Shown in pieces: positions 1 through 10,310 of a DNA stretch of 64,000 nucleotides. Both the position numbers and the translations under genes were made by a program. A model generated the notes under the pieces. The model did not search any database. It was not told the DNA's origin and saw nothing but the letters and a program-made list of their open reading frames with translations. Numbering within the stretch: position 1 is the stretch's first letter; the number at the start of each line of letters is the position of its first letter. The stretch comes from Lumbricus rubellus (lineage: Eukaryota > Annelida > Clitellata > Crassiclitellata > Lumbricidae), in the NCBI GenBank assembly GCA_945859605.1, contig OX243824.1:30581459-30645458 (forward strand), written 5' to 3'.

Positions 1-256
1 TCATGAATTGTAGCAACGCCTCTATAGACATCGGTGCCTCAGGCTTCTCCACTGGCTTCTCCGCAACGCCTCCGACAGCACCTTCTTCTTCTTCTTCTTT
101 CTTAGCCCAAACCTCGGCTAAATTTCTCATCAATTCTTCCCTAGACATCTGTTCGACTTCTTCTGCGTCTAGATCTGCTTCAATTAGCAGTTTTATCAGT
201 CTATCAGTAGACATTTTCTTAATATTTGCTTGCTTTTTCTCCGTAAGTTTCTCCAT
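1..256 (-). CDS. Gag-like N-terminus, partial
   Basis: The minus-strand frame starting at ATG 256 stays open to the window edge (85 codons). It begins MEKLTEKKQ and is highly charged, with an acidic/lysine-rich helix-prone stretch (LLIEADLDAEEVEQ) and a run of glutamates. It has the position (after LTR, PBS and leader) and the character of a retrotransposon Gag N-terminus. No CCHC knuckle or protease is visible because the rest is outside the window. The plus-strand serine-rich frame over the same bases is its shadow. Confidence 0.55.
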   Translation of the reverse strand, partial: MEKLTEKKQANIKKMSTDRLIKLLIEADLDAEEVEQMSREELMRNLAEVWAKKEEEEEGAVGGVAEKPVEKPEAPMSIEALLQFM

Positions 257-597
257 CTTACTTCTTTACTTTACAGATGCTCGATAAATTAGTAGACTAC
301 TCTTCAAATGTTTGCAATTGACTGACTTCAATTCTTTATGCACACTTCAATAGACAAGCAAGTTTTTCTACCTTGTAGTCGTTGTGTTGTCGTTTCTCAC
401 TGTCGTACGGATGCTCGATGTATCGTTGCTTCTCCCGTGTGCTCGGCTCCTCGATAAATTCACAGCGTCCGTTTCTCCACAACGTCTGTTGATTGAATAG
501 AATCCCTACGTTCGTAACTTGGCACGTAGACCCACCGTTCGTAACTACGATCGTTCTCCTGCAACTTGGATCGTTATCCTGCAACTTGGATCGTTAT

Positions 598-615
598 CCC
601 ACCGCTGCCACCAAA
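598..615 (-). other. Primer-binding site of the LTR retrotransposon
   Basis: Read on the minus strand, TTTGGTGGCAGCGGTGGG begins immediately after the LTR end ...GTGACA. A TGG start right after the LTR is the usual arrangement for a tRNA primer 3' end. Confidence 0.55.
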
Positions 616-1135
616 TGTCACATGTCTTTTCCCTCTTCTTCTCTACGTGTGACCTTCAGTCTCTTCGGAAGCTTCTTCGTATAAGTTCGTGGTAGCGTAG
701 GCCTATCCCTAGATAACTGTTTCATTAGCTAAATGGCTAGGTTAAAGAATCTACAGTCTTTCACTGTTTTGTTAACCAACAACGACGACGTGTTTAACTC
801 TTCTTATTATACTCCAAAATCCGATATAAAGTAAAACGATCAGCAACAACACAACAATGACTACACTTGCGTTATCATAACAACTACACGACTACTATCT
901 TCATCAGTCTACTCTATCGCAACTCAACAACAACTCTTACAGCCTATCTCAACGGCTCTCAACACGCAACTCTCCTTCTTCACTTCCACTCCCTTCTTGT
1001 ACAATTAACGTACGCTCGTCTAGACGTCACGTGCTGTCCAGACAATCACCTGTGCAGACGCCGCGCGGCAATTTGCACCTGGCCTACTTACGTCGCTGTA
1101 CGACAATCGGCGTGCACTGATTAAATTAGCTGACA
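616..1135 (-). repeat. Long terminal repeat (520 bp)
   Basis: The ends form a short inverted repeat, TGTCA...TGACA, as LTRs do. The minus-strand 3' end is followed directly by a PBS-like TGGTGGCAGCGGTGGG. Bases 616-976 recur as a reverse complement at 5293-5653, supporting the 3' boundary. Confidence 0.7.
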
Positions 1136-2451
1136 GTCCTGTTAGGATAATGTTCTAGTCAGGCCCTCTTCTAGACGTTGATCTAGAAAGTGATGGATTG
1201 GCCTTTATTTCTGGGTTAGTGTAATGGTAACACTATGGTCAGAAGTACAGAAGATCAGCTCGGACTCGAGATCGCTTTCTGCTCCGATCCTAATGGTCGT
1301 TATAGCCTTTTATTTGCCTGATGAGGTTCGTATAATAAGCAGCAAGATGTGAAAGGCTTATGATCTGTGTATAGTGTTGATAATGGTGATAACAATCATC
1401 ATGATGATAATTGTATCAATAGTTTAAAACAGTGATGCTTGGAAAATCTCATTTAAATTATGCTTGATGAATCAAATGTAGACCTATTACGGGAGACAAT
1501 AGCAATCGGCGGGAGTTGCTAATAAATATCCAAAATAGGATAAGAAATTAATTAATAAGCCAAACAGGGATTGAGTCCCTCCTTATGCAAAGACTGTTAG
1601 TTCTGATGGTTAGTGTGGACTTCAGCCATTGGATGCTGTCATAATTATTTTACATTGACGATGGATTTGGGGTCTACTTTTTAAATGCTTTGAAGCAGTT
1701 TAAAGGTTGATGTCCATTGTCCAATGATGGAAAACAACGAAGCACGTGATTGATTCTGTTAGCACCAGAGCGTGACCTTAATATGAGACAGTTTCTAAGG
1801 ACAGACGGTGTTGGTTCTACATGTATATTGTATTATATGGTATCGTTGAAAAGCCCAGAGTGCTGCTCGATGTTCGATCATACTGCCAAGTAAATCCAAG
1901 ATAAGAAATCAAAACAGCATCGCGAGCTACAGTAGCAATCCACTGGTGAAAAATGTCGAAAAAATGTTGATTGTATGCAGCGAAGAATGGGATGTAAGAC
2001 GGGAAAGGTAACAGCAGTAGAAACGGTAGGCCTAGTTAAGAAATAGTATCGGTAGTGGTAGTAGCAGGGCTGTACTCAGAACTTTTGAGGTGAGTACACG
2101 CTACCGCCTGAAAAATTTTCTGGCTCGAAATATTTTTAAAAGTCGCCAATTTCTCGTCTGAAAAAACTGATGTCCTTTGTTTAGTCATCCGGCCGAAAAG
2201 TTCCTCAAACGTTGCCAATTTTCCGTCCCAAAAAACCTGATGACCTTTTTTTTCGTCATTTGCTCCGAAAATTGACCCGAATTTAACGTATACCCGTGTA
2301 CCCTGGTTTTTACCCGCGGATACCCTGATTTTCGGGAGGTGAGTGAGTATACGATGCCGTTTTCCCCTGGAGGTGAGTAGCCTATACGCCGTATACCCGC
2401 GTATACCCTTGAGTAAGCCCTGGGTAGTAATAGTATCGGTAGTAGTAGTGA
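1136..2451. other. Intergenic, no gene seen
   Basis: AT-rich unique-looking sequence. Bases 2080-2430 contain several near-repeats of GGTGAGTACAC / GTATACCCGCGTATACCC, a degenerate local duplication of unknown origin. No exon or RNA gene can be supported. Confidence 0.4.
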
Positions 2452-2666
2452 GGCACGGTGGTGTAGTGGCGTCGTTGCCTTGGAGCCGGAATGTTCGAGG
2501 TTCGAATCCACCTCTCCGCGTACTTAAGGACCTTGGCCAAGTCCTTCACTCACAATTGCTCAGCGCTTCGGCGTGAAACTCTGATGCAGTGTCCGCTCTG
2601 CATTCGGGAGCGCCTCTGAGTAGGGGGAGCTTGAAGGGGCGCTCTAACAAGTGCACATACAAACAA
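2452..2666 (+). mobile_element. tRNA-derived SINE, copy 1
   Basis: The head carries a pol III A-box-like GTGGTGTAGTGGC (2457-2470) and a B box GGTTCGAATCC (2499-2509) at tRNA spacing. A conserved body follows (CTCAGCGCTTCGGCGTGAAACT, GTCCGCTCTGCATTCGGGAG) and a CATACAAACAA tail. The same body recurs at 51977-52320. Confidence 0.8.
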
Positions 2667-3072
2667 GGTAGTTGCTGCAGTTGTTGTAGAAGTAGAAATG
2701 GTAATACGAAAGTCGTCGAAGAACAATAAATTAATTACTCTTACCAACCTGCAATGAGCTTCACAATGTTTAAACACAAACGTCATTGCGAACATCTTAA
2801 CATTTTCAACATGACCAATTTGTCCATATTCCTCCTGCCTAATAATTGTCAGTGAATATGAGTAGGACACTGGAGTATAATAATTATTGTAACTCGCTTT
2901 CCCACGATTAACATTTCTCCGTCAGGTCGTACAAAACTTCTACAAGTCTAATAATGTTTTGAGGTAGGTGCAGATATTGCGCACGTCTGAGGTCGCTGCT
3001 ATGAGTCAGATAGCCTACAGATTTCTATATGATTAGCGGCAATAACAAAATTTTGCTGGTTCTTACTAACAG
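2667..3072. other. Intergenic or intronic, nothing recognised
   Basis: AT-rich sequence upstream of the first EGF exon, ending in the acceptor ...TTACTAACAG. Confidence 0.35.
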
Positions 3073-3186
3073 AAATCAACTACTGCGAGAGTGATCCTTG
3101 TGGAAGTGGAGGATCGTGTCTGCCTATAGTGAATGGCTACGTCTGTCAATGTGAGCCAGGATTCACCGGAGACAACTGCGAATACG
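3073..3186 (+). CDS. EGF-like domain exon 1
   Basis: A 114-nt phase 1-1 exon bounded by acceptor CAG (3070-3072) and donor G|GTCAGT. Its six cysteines follow the EGF pattern C-x4-C-x5-C-x8-C-x-C-x8-C (YCESDPCGSGGSC, then VCQCEPGFTGDNC). EGF modules of this type are extracellular and mediate protein contacts. With the exons at 4055 and 4825 it forms a run of three single-module exons of nearly equal length. I could not find a signal peptide, other modules or the rest of this gene in the window. Confidence 0.8.
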
Positions 3187-4054
3187 GTCAGTTTGATTTG
3201 CATAGCAAATGAAATGCTTGATAGTGCTTCACAACTTATGTTCAACGTGTCCACCACCAGTTCCCACACATGAGCCATCTTCATGGGTGTCTTTGTAAAG
3301 GTATTGATGGTCTTGTTGATGTGTTTCAGATGTAAACCTTCCCATAATTTTATCAACTGCAATGCGACCTTAATAATGTTCTTTATTGCTTTTGGTTTTG
3401 ATTGCAGGTTGTGGTAGGCTATTTCTCCAGCATAGACTTCACAGTGATGTGCAGCTACGCTGGTTCCCTTTTGTCTTCTAAATAATAGGCCTAATAATGA
3501 ATATCTGGCAATTTCAGAGCTACTTGATCACAATTATTTAAACTCGTTTTTGCTACTTTTGCATCGCTATAGTTTTGAATAAGCTTAGTCGAAAACAGTG
3601 TGTGGTCTAACTAAAAGTGGTACAACTTTTGTTCTTTTTGAAAAGGTTTGATGAAAATTTAATACATCCATCAGGTGTAGGCTAAATATAAATTCATTTC
3701 AGCCTGTTAATGATTTAAAAATGATTACTTATTCTGGCCAAGTTAGGCCTTTGGGCCCATTGGCAGAAACCGTAGAGTTGTGGTCTTTCTTATGGCTAAC
3801 ACTGCAGTATAATGCATGCATTAGTTTCTCAGACTGTGATGTCGCGTCAATAGTAGGCCTAGGCCTAATTATGAGGTTTTATTGCCAACAGTCTTCACTG
3901 TCTGCAATAATTAACCAGCTTAGTAGATAATCGCTTTCTTCCTAATGACCTCGAATGGTTTTTGTGCGAATCGTATGAATGTGGGAAAAAACTTAAATGT
4001 AGACAAATCACATAGACGGGGTGATGTTACCTTTATAATATTATATTCATTCAG

Positions 4055-4168
4055 TGATAAACAACTGTGAGAGTTTTCCATGTCTGAATGGTGGAACTTG
4101 TCTGAACGGCGTCAACTACTTCGTCTGCGTCTGTCCACCAGAGTCGACTGGAGTCAGATGCGAGACAG
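4055..4168 (+). CDS. EGF-like domain exon 2
   Basis: A 114-nt phase 1-1 exon, acceptor TTCAG and donor G|GTAAG. It encodes NCESFPCLNGGTCLNG followed by VCVCPPESTGVRC, a complete six-cysteine EGF module. It has the same length and phase as the previous exon, so exon shuffling or tandem duplication is the simple explanation. Confidence 0.8.
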
Positions 4169-4195
4169 GTAAGACCGCGTCAAACAATACACAAT

Positions 4196-4212
4196 GGGGG
4201 GGGGGGGGGGGG
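4196..4212. repeat. G17 homopolymer
   Basis: An uninterrupted run of 17 G in the intron after EGF exon 2. It may be length-variable. Confidence 0.9.
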
Positions 4213-4824
4213 TCGGTGGCGCAGTAATTAAAATTGTTGTTAAATAAGATAACTGTACACTTGTTAGAGTTGTCCGTTGCGATCTGTGACCGTCTGTCAA
4301 CCGGATTGCTGAATATTCGAAAATTATTGTTGTTATTTTAGCCTACTTAACACGAATCCACGTCTCTTCCGATTCATTGCAGATTACAAAACTCAACTGG
4401 CTCGATTTATTATATGCTATGCTTGAAGTCTTGCACCGGCTGCCTATCTCTGCACACATTCTCTTCAAGGTTTCTTCTGGTCTCAAAAGCACACTTGGGA
4501 AGATCCCCTAATTACCTCTCAAACTCAAACTAAACGCAAAACCAGTTATCCGAATCTTCGCTTTCACTGATTGACCTTTGATCAAAACACGGAAACGTCT
4601 CTTGCTTAACATCGGGAGTTAGTCGTAATATAATTGGTCACTCCAGTTTTTAATTATATCGTCACTCACGAAGGACTCGAACTAGTGATTGATTTGTTTC
4701 AGTCTTTCATTATTGATTTTGAAGGCGTTTCTTTTCCCCGCAAAGTTTCGTCTCTGAAAGATTATACTGCGAGATGCGTTATATAATTCTGTAGATACGA
4801 TAGACTGCATGATTTCTTTTGCAG

Positions 4825-4941
4825 TTATCAACACTTGCGACCCCAATCCTTGTCTGAACGGTGGCAGTTGCAACAATCAAGGCGGATCTCCTCCTACTTG
4901 CACTTGTCCGATATTTGCGACAGGAGTGAAATGTGAATCAC
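4825..4941 (+). CDS. EGF-like domain exon 3
   Basis: A 117-nt phase 1-1 exon, acceptor TTTTGCAG and donor C|GTAAGT. It encodes TCDPNPCLNGGSCNNQ and then TCTCPIFATGVKC, a full EGF module. Joining its phase-1 end to the next exon-like block at 10168 hits a stop within about 22 codons, so this EGF gene is not the N-terminus of the channel gene downstream. Its continuation was not found. Confidence 0.8.
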
Positions 4942-5292
4942 GTAAGTTCAACTCAACTGACAAACTAATTTCTTTATTTATTTGGAAACTAAGACATATG
5001 ACTACGAAATGGAAACAAATTAAAACGTTGAAACACAAACAGAACAACAGCAGCTGCAGAGGAAACACAAACTTGCCATCGATATGATCACAGTCGACAT
5101 TTCGAATTATTATAGAATCATGGAAAACAAGACCAATTATTCGGCTGAAGACATTTGCAAATAATCACAATACTGCATTATATTAATTAAGTTTAAGTAG
5201 GCTATAATCGTGAATTTGCAAGTGAAAGTATAGGCCTATTCTAGGCTGTGCACTATAATTTAATCGTGAATTTGTTCTGCACCAAGCTAACT
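4942..5292. other. Intronic or intergenic, nothing recognised
   Basis: AT-rich, with one TAGGCCTA octamer (about 5231). Ends where the LTR fragment begins. Confidence 0.35.
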
Positions 5293-5960
<668 letters not shown>

Positions 5961-6672
5961 CATCATCATCATATTATGATGCTATGGTAAGGTCGTTGAA
6001 ACTTGTATGAGCCGTTTCGGCAACTGAATATAGATCAGGTTACTCTACCCGGAAGTTGCCTTGCTGTTGGATCGAGCATAAAGTTGTAATGTTCTAGACA
6101 ATTCTGGGGAGTTTAAAACGTCTCGATTGTTGATGTATTAGGGTCGTATCATTTGATCAATTTGGCGAACTAGTCCTCACGCTTAATGTATTGGCAGTTT
6201 CTTCATTAATAAAAGATAATTATTTGACATTTACTTTAATGGATTATTTCAATGGATTATTTAACACTGTCCTTGACGAACTGTGCGTTGGCGAAACGTC
6301 TGCATACAGCCATACAGAGCGTGTATGTAGCCTATAGTTGTATACGGTCGGCAGCTTTGGATTGCAATAATAATAATTGGTCGATGCTGGACTTTGCCTG
6401 AACGCGAAATTCACTTCTTCTCATTATTAAGATCATAGCTGTTGATCTTCGTTATTAAATTCATCGACAAATTTCTTAGCGTCAGTGCAAACGACTGGAT
6501 CATGCAAGTGCATCTCTGCGCGGCATTCAATTGTCTAAACACCATTAGCCATCATCCTTCTAGGCCTACATGTATGTTTATCCTATAGTCGAGTTCTATG
6601 CGTCTAGATCATCTAACGTCCATTAACGTCACTAATCTTAATGCTTGGTTACGTTCTTCACTCTACCACTGT
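5961..6672. other. Intergenic, nothing recognised
   Basis: Unique-looking AT-rich sequence without supportable exons. Confidence 0.35.
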
Positions 6673-6838
6673 CACCATCACCATCACCATCACCGTCACC
6701 GTCACCATCGCCATCACCATCGCCATCGCCATCGCCATCGCCATCACCATCACCATCGCCATCACCATCACCATCACTATCACCATCGCCGTCGCCGTCG
6801 TCATCGTCGTCATCATCATCATCATCATCATCATCCAG
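6673..6838. repeat. (CATCAC/CATCGC)n microsatellite
   Basis: Imperfect hexamer array of CATCAC and CATCGC units ending in (CAT)n. Several overlapping His-, Ser/Pro- or Asp/Gly-repeat frames here are repeat artefacts. Confidence 0.95.
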
Positions 6839-7713
6839 CAGCAACCGTACAAGTCTTCTCGTTTCGTCGTTGTGTTTTCATTTACTGCCGTTGCTTGGGT
6901 ACCGTGTCCATGCCACTTTCTGGCTACACATGACAAAAGATTGGTTTGAGAATTGGAATGTATGTGAAGAATATAATATGTCAGAGCTGTTAGCCTGCAT
7001 AGCGTGGAGCCAGTGGTCATCGTTTGCGCATGCTCGAGATCGCATAAATATTGTAACGCATGCAGTGACAATCTAGAAGAGAGAGTCGGCGAGTGAATAG
7101 ATGTTTAGCTAATACCGTTGATGATAAGTTGCGTCAGAGTTGCGTTGTAGCCTATGATATAATTATCGTCGAAGTTAGACAGGTTCTTGCCTATAAGTCG
7201 TTGAGTTGTAGGTTGACGCAATAGCTGTGTTTTTAACGAGGCTCTGTGTGGATTCTGTGAATGGTTTGATCAGATTCTTAGTTTGCCTATTTATGCCTCA
7301 AATCCATTAAAATTTAAGGCACATCATTTTAATCTAGGCAACGTAAGATAGGCAATAGCAAACACCATGCACGCTACAGTACGGAGTCATTCCATGTATC
7401 ATATTACTTGAAAACATACTACGATAGTAATATTATTTAATATGTCCATGCATTGAAAAAATCTAAAAAATGTCTTGCTGAGTTTTGCAAAGACTTTATT
7501 CTCACGTGATTGTAAAGTTATCTTGCGCTTCACATCATTCAGACCACCTCAAGCACAGAAAGCTATAATAATTTTCTTTATCATTTTAAATGATAGCTTC
7601 TGTCGCACATGCAGATAAAATAATCCGAAATCCAATTCCAGCAACGATACATTGGCTACAATGACCTTGTAATTAATCGATACTTAAAATATGCCAAGAC
7701 TCATCTAGTCTTA
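6839..7713. other. Intergenic, nothing recognised
   Basis: No exon-like pattern or repeat family that I can name. Confidence 0.35.
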
Positions 7714-8562
7714 AGTCTACCTGGTAAACGTGTATTTTAGTACCGGTATGGTAAATTATTTTCACGCTTATAATTGCACAAAAACAGTCTTAAAATATTT
7801 CTGCCAACGTGCTATTGCCTAACTGATGTATTATTATACTTAGAATTTGTTAAAAAGAAGTAAATCGATTGAAAAATTGTAATATTTTGTCATAACAAAC
7901 CGCCGATCGAAGTTGTTGTTCAATTCTGACCCTTTCCGGAAGTTGAGTGCGGCAAGTGTGCAATAAGGCAGCACGCAAAAATAAATAAGTAAGTAAGTAA
8001 AAGTCAAGCTTTTCAATTGCATCAGTTGTTTTATGAATCCAACTTCTGTTTCAATAATAATTATTTTTCATCAATCCAGCTCCAATTTAAGGTAGAATAT
8101 TTTTGTTAACCCAGCTTCCATTTCTCGCGCGTGATTTTCGTCAATCCAGCTTCTATTTCAGATATTAAAAAACCCTCATCCAGCTTCCATTACTTAAGGG
8201 TTTTTTCATTAATCCAGCTTCTATTTCAGATCTAGAAATACCGTCATCCAGCTTCCATTTATCATTTTGAACTTAGGCCCGAAGTTTTGACGTACGCGTC
8301 GATGGTTTAGGCGCATACTCCAACTTCCGGTCATATGTTGTGGTTCAATGGCGATTCGAGCGGCGATTTCGCATGGGAAATGTGACATTTTAAAAGCTCA
8401 TTTTTTGTCAATATTCGTGTTCTTAGCTTAGTTCTTAAGCATGTAGTTCGATGAGTTGGTTAAATTTAAGCTGCTTGGAATAATTTACGGCACCTTTTGA
8501 GTAATTATAAGCGTGAAAATAATTTACCATACTAAAATACACGTTTACCGTCTACCTGTCAA
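7714..8562. mobile_element. Inverted-repeat element with internal tandem array
   Basis: A roughly 60-bp segment at 7714-7777 (GGTAAACGTGTATTTTAGTA...GGTAAATTATTTTCACGC) recurs inverted at about 8500-8562. Between them, 8030-8265 holds about seven degenerate copies of a CATCCAGCTTCCATTT motif. This is the shape of a non-autonomous DNA transposon or foldback element. I could not find a target duplication, so the borders are approximate. Confidence 0.5.
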
Positions 8563-10180
8563 ATATAGTTTCGATATTTCAAAAATTAAATAAAATTGAA
8601 AAATTCCGATCATATCGCTGAATTACATGTACGCTGAATACGCAAATGCGCGAAAACCTATTTTCGCCCATAATTTTTATGTAAAAAGACATTGGAAATT
8701 ATTAATAGCCTAATGCGTTGGGTTTTCGTTGCGTGTTATCATTCAAGTGTTTCGTTACACACACATCACATGTGTCTTGGTTGTTGCCAGTTTGACTGTT
8801 TTAGTTTCTTTGTCGCTTCCTTTCGCGTTAGCTTTCGATGAAGAAAGCAAGACTGCATAAAATGGACTCGTATAATAATAGGGTCTAGATACATTCTGCT
8901 TGGTTCAATATTATTATCTACAATGATGTGTCTCATCAACTTCGAGTCTGTTCAATTTCAGTCTTTTATTTTCTGCACACACATGAAGAAAGCAGAGCAT
9001 CGTTCTCATTGAGATATCAACCAGTAGGTTTTTGCTGTGGCGCTGCTGAAGAAATGCGGCTGTAGCACTTCGGAATGAATGATCGTGGTGAAACGCCTTT
9101 GCATTTAATAATCTTATTGAATTCACCTACAGTGTAGAAGCAAAAGTCACTGTAAACCCCTATCATCCAACGAGAACATCTTTCAGGCTCAATGGACCTG
9201 AATGACTACATCTACATGTAATATAAATCTATCTCCATATAGGCTAAGAGACTAAGAACACATTCTACTTCTTCTCCTAATTTGACTTTCTTTATATCGA
9301 TGGCTCCTCTTTTCATTCAGATTCTTTTTGGCTCAACAAAGACATTAACGTTGATATTAGTCTCCATCGAATCATTACTATTAGTAACGAATACGAATAT
9401 GCGATGGTATCTGACATTCTAAAACTAATCATTCTGGAAATCGTTTCTGAAACCAGACCGTTTTTGAAAGATACAATAAGCCATGGATATGGATTTGCAT
9501 GAATTTGCATCCATATTACATGGATGCTTAGTCATGCAGATATAGCATAGCCTATACTGTCTTGCTGATTAGCGTTGTTTGACAATGTATAAATGGATTC
9601 CATGAATTTGCAAAGAAAGATGGAATTAAAATAATTAGGCTAGATATAAAATGGTTTCCCCTTAGCTGTACGAAATGCTGCCTTTTGGGCCTTTGTCCCG
9701 CTTGCATTCTCTCAAAATTCTTGTTACCTATGATTAGGTAATTGGAAGATGCTAGAGAATAATTAGAATCCATTATATTCGCTTGTTAAATTTAGTCGCC
9801 TATGTAATTTCGTTCCAGATTAAGACATAGGCCCTACCTTTAAAAATAACAAAGGTCTATCTGCAATAAACTAGCATCTGTCCTTGTGAACAGTGCTTTG
9901 CTTAGGCCACGACTTGGGTTTGATATGGTTGCCGCATTCTGTCTTAGACATAGATGTTGCTAATTAACGATAGTGGGACCTAACCAGTAAACAATGAAAT
10001 TTGCTTGAGTCTTTTGTAAAAAAAATCCTAGGGCAGTGTTGTAGGTTTTAAGATTAGCCAATGGTTCTTCCCTGGTAACGTAAGCCTAGCCCCGCAAAGC
10101 ACAATCTTTGGTCTCAGTGTATCTCAGCTTTGACATTCAGTTAAAGCAAGCTGCTCTTCAATTTGTAGGTGAAACTGACG
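8563..10180. other. Upstream region of the channel gene, nothing recognised
   Basis: AT-rich. A splice-acceptor-like CAATTTGTAG lies at 10159-10168, 12 bases before the proposed start codon, which would suit an upstream 5'UTR exon that I cannot identify. Confidence 0.35.
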
Positions 10181-10310
10181 ATGAGTCATCCATACACTAT
10201 CGAATACATGAGAGAAGGCGAAATGGTTTCACCTGACATAGAGCAAGACGATCAACAACGTAATTCATTGGAAGACAAAGGACAGCAGACCAATTCAAGA
10301 CCTAGCACAA
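10181..10310 (+). CDS. Channel gene exon 1 (cytoplasmic N-terminus)
   Basis: Starts MSHPYTIEYMREGEM, hydrophilic, ends in phase 1 at ACA-A|GTATAG. It joins in frame to exon 2. This is the least certain exon, because without the transposon its intron would be only about 40 nt. Confidence 0.5.

Larger units (their letters stand above)
1..1135 (-). mobile_element. LTR retrotransposon, 5' end (runs off the window)
   Basis: Read on the minus strand, this is a 5' LTR (1135 to 616), a primer-binding-site-like sequence (615-598), an untranslated leader, then a gag-like reading frame that continues past base 1. The leader contains a short tandem repeat of about 22 bp (near 555-600, motif CTGCAACTTGGATCGTTA). 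The internal order LTR-PBS-leader-gag is diagnostic of an LTR retrotransposon; the superfamily (Gypsy or BEL) cannot be decided because pol lies outside the window. Confidence 0.75.

Noticed and set aside
1200..1310. tRNA-like sequence (GGTTAGTGTAATGG ... GGACTCGAGATCG)
   Set aside because: The A-box-like part is fair, but the B box is poor and no cloverleaf closes; at most an old SINE remnant.
6598..7076. His-, Asp/Gly- and Ser/Pro-repeat frames
   Set aside because: Frames of one hexamer microsatellite on both strands.
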